DNA of 5,744 nucleotides from Clostridiales bacterium (lineage in GTDB: Bacteria > Bacillota > Clostridia > Lachnospirales > Lachnospiraceae). The notes below the pieces were generated by a model. That model was not told the DNA's origin, made no database searches, and saw only the letters and a program-made list of their open reading frames with translations. The translations under genes were made by a program, and so were the position numbers. Within the stretch, counting starts at the first letter, position 1, and each line of letters opens with the position of its first letter. Below are positions 5,277 through 5,744 of the stretch, one piece after another. The DNA lies in the NCBI GenBank assembly GCA_018369015.1, contig JAGZDD010000215.1, positions 1 to 5,744 on the forward strand, in the 5' to 3' direction.

Positions 5277-5744
5277 ATGAAAGATATATCAATGTTTGAA
5301 CTTGTGACTTTGTTTAACCACAGTGAATTTCGTAAGACATCCATACCTATGGGCCTTGTATCCGGCTGGCCCTGCATCCGGCAGATCGGCAGGACGCTGG
5401 CGGTGACGATTCCATACTTTTCAAGAACACCGGGAAAAGAAAAAACAGCGATTTACCCGCTGTATTGTTCAGCTACAGTACCGGTCAAAAACCCTGACCG
5501 GATCGTGGATTTTACGATTTATCCTTATCAGGAACGCTGGAGGGATGTGGATTATTCCAAACCGGCCGGGTATTTTAAGCATGAGGCGTTAAAGGATGTC
5601 AGAACAAAAGAGGAATATCAGGCATTATGCCGTCAGCTTTATGGATATTATGACAAAATGGTGACAGCGATTATGAATAAAAAGCCTTTTGAGCAGGAGG
5701 AGGAAATGATCCGTCTTTTTTCAAAACTCATGGAGCCGGGGCAT
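5277..5744 (+). CDS. Unrecognised protein, 3' end beyond the window
   Basis: An open frame of 156 codons from ATG 5277 reaches the window edge with no stop. It starts MKDISMFELVTLFNHSEFRK. Residues 25-85 look beta-rich, with GWPCIRQIGRTLAVTIPYFSR followed by alternating hydrophobic strands up to the TIYPYQERWRDVDYSKP segment. Residues 95-150 look helical and charged (TKEEYQALCRQLYGYYDKM). No signal peptide, membrane segment or catalytic motif is evident, and I do not recognise the family. Its position 103 bp after the C39-like gene, on the same strand and with a strong ribosome site, suggests the same operon. It may be a cytosolic partner of the Hsp70-propeller and C39-like proteins, but that is only contextual. 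Confidence 0.8.
   Translation, partial: MKDISMFELVTLFNHSEFRKTSIPMGLVSGWPCIRQIGRTLAVTIPYFSRTPGKEKTAIYPLYCSATVPVKNPDRIVDFTIYPYQERWRDVDYSKPAGYFKHEALKDVRTKEEYQALCRQLYGYYDKMVTAIMNKKPFEQEEEMIRLFSKLMEPGH

Overview
The window reads as a Gram-positive, Clostridia-like chromosome, most likely a gut Lachnospiraceae relative. This is inferred from purine-rich Shine-Dalgarno sequences, mid-range GC content, the LytTR-type regulator, short clostridial-style RCC1 repeats and a C39-like peptidase domain. No rRNA, tRNA, CRISPR array, transposase or phage gene is visible. All five supported genes lie on the + strand, and the last one runs off the right edge.

Layout: (1) 11-469 encodes a very acidic coiled-coil protein of unknown function. 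(2) 470-664 is an AT-rich regulatory gap with an extended -10 promoter bracketed by an inverted repeat. (3) 665-1393 encodes a LytTR-family regulator whose receiver domain looks degenerate. (4) 1394-1518 carries three 24-bp tandem repeats. (5) 1519-4041 encodes an Hsp70/DnaK-type ATPase domain with its catalytic residues present. It is fused to about eight RCC1-like propeller repeats instead of a substrate-binding domain. Its last ~85 codons look foreign, because the strand composition reverses and a 51-codon antisense ORF lies there. (6) 4043-5173 starts one base after that stop. It encodes a protein with three MYQPQ repeats, seven DxDxDG calcium-type loops and a C-terminal C39-like cysteine peptidase domain, and has no signal peptide. 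(7) 5277 to the end is an unrecognised gene with a strong ribosome binding site.

Working model (inference): the LytTR protein controls itself and the downstream genes. The Hsp70-propeller protein acts as an ATP-driven binding or assembly factor. The adjacent Ca-loop/C39-like protein would be its partner, client or effector. The Hsp70-propeller gene next to a leaderless Ca-loop peptidase is the most system-like part of the window, and I do not recognise it as a named system. Nothing here proves a role in defence, secretion or stress.
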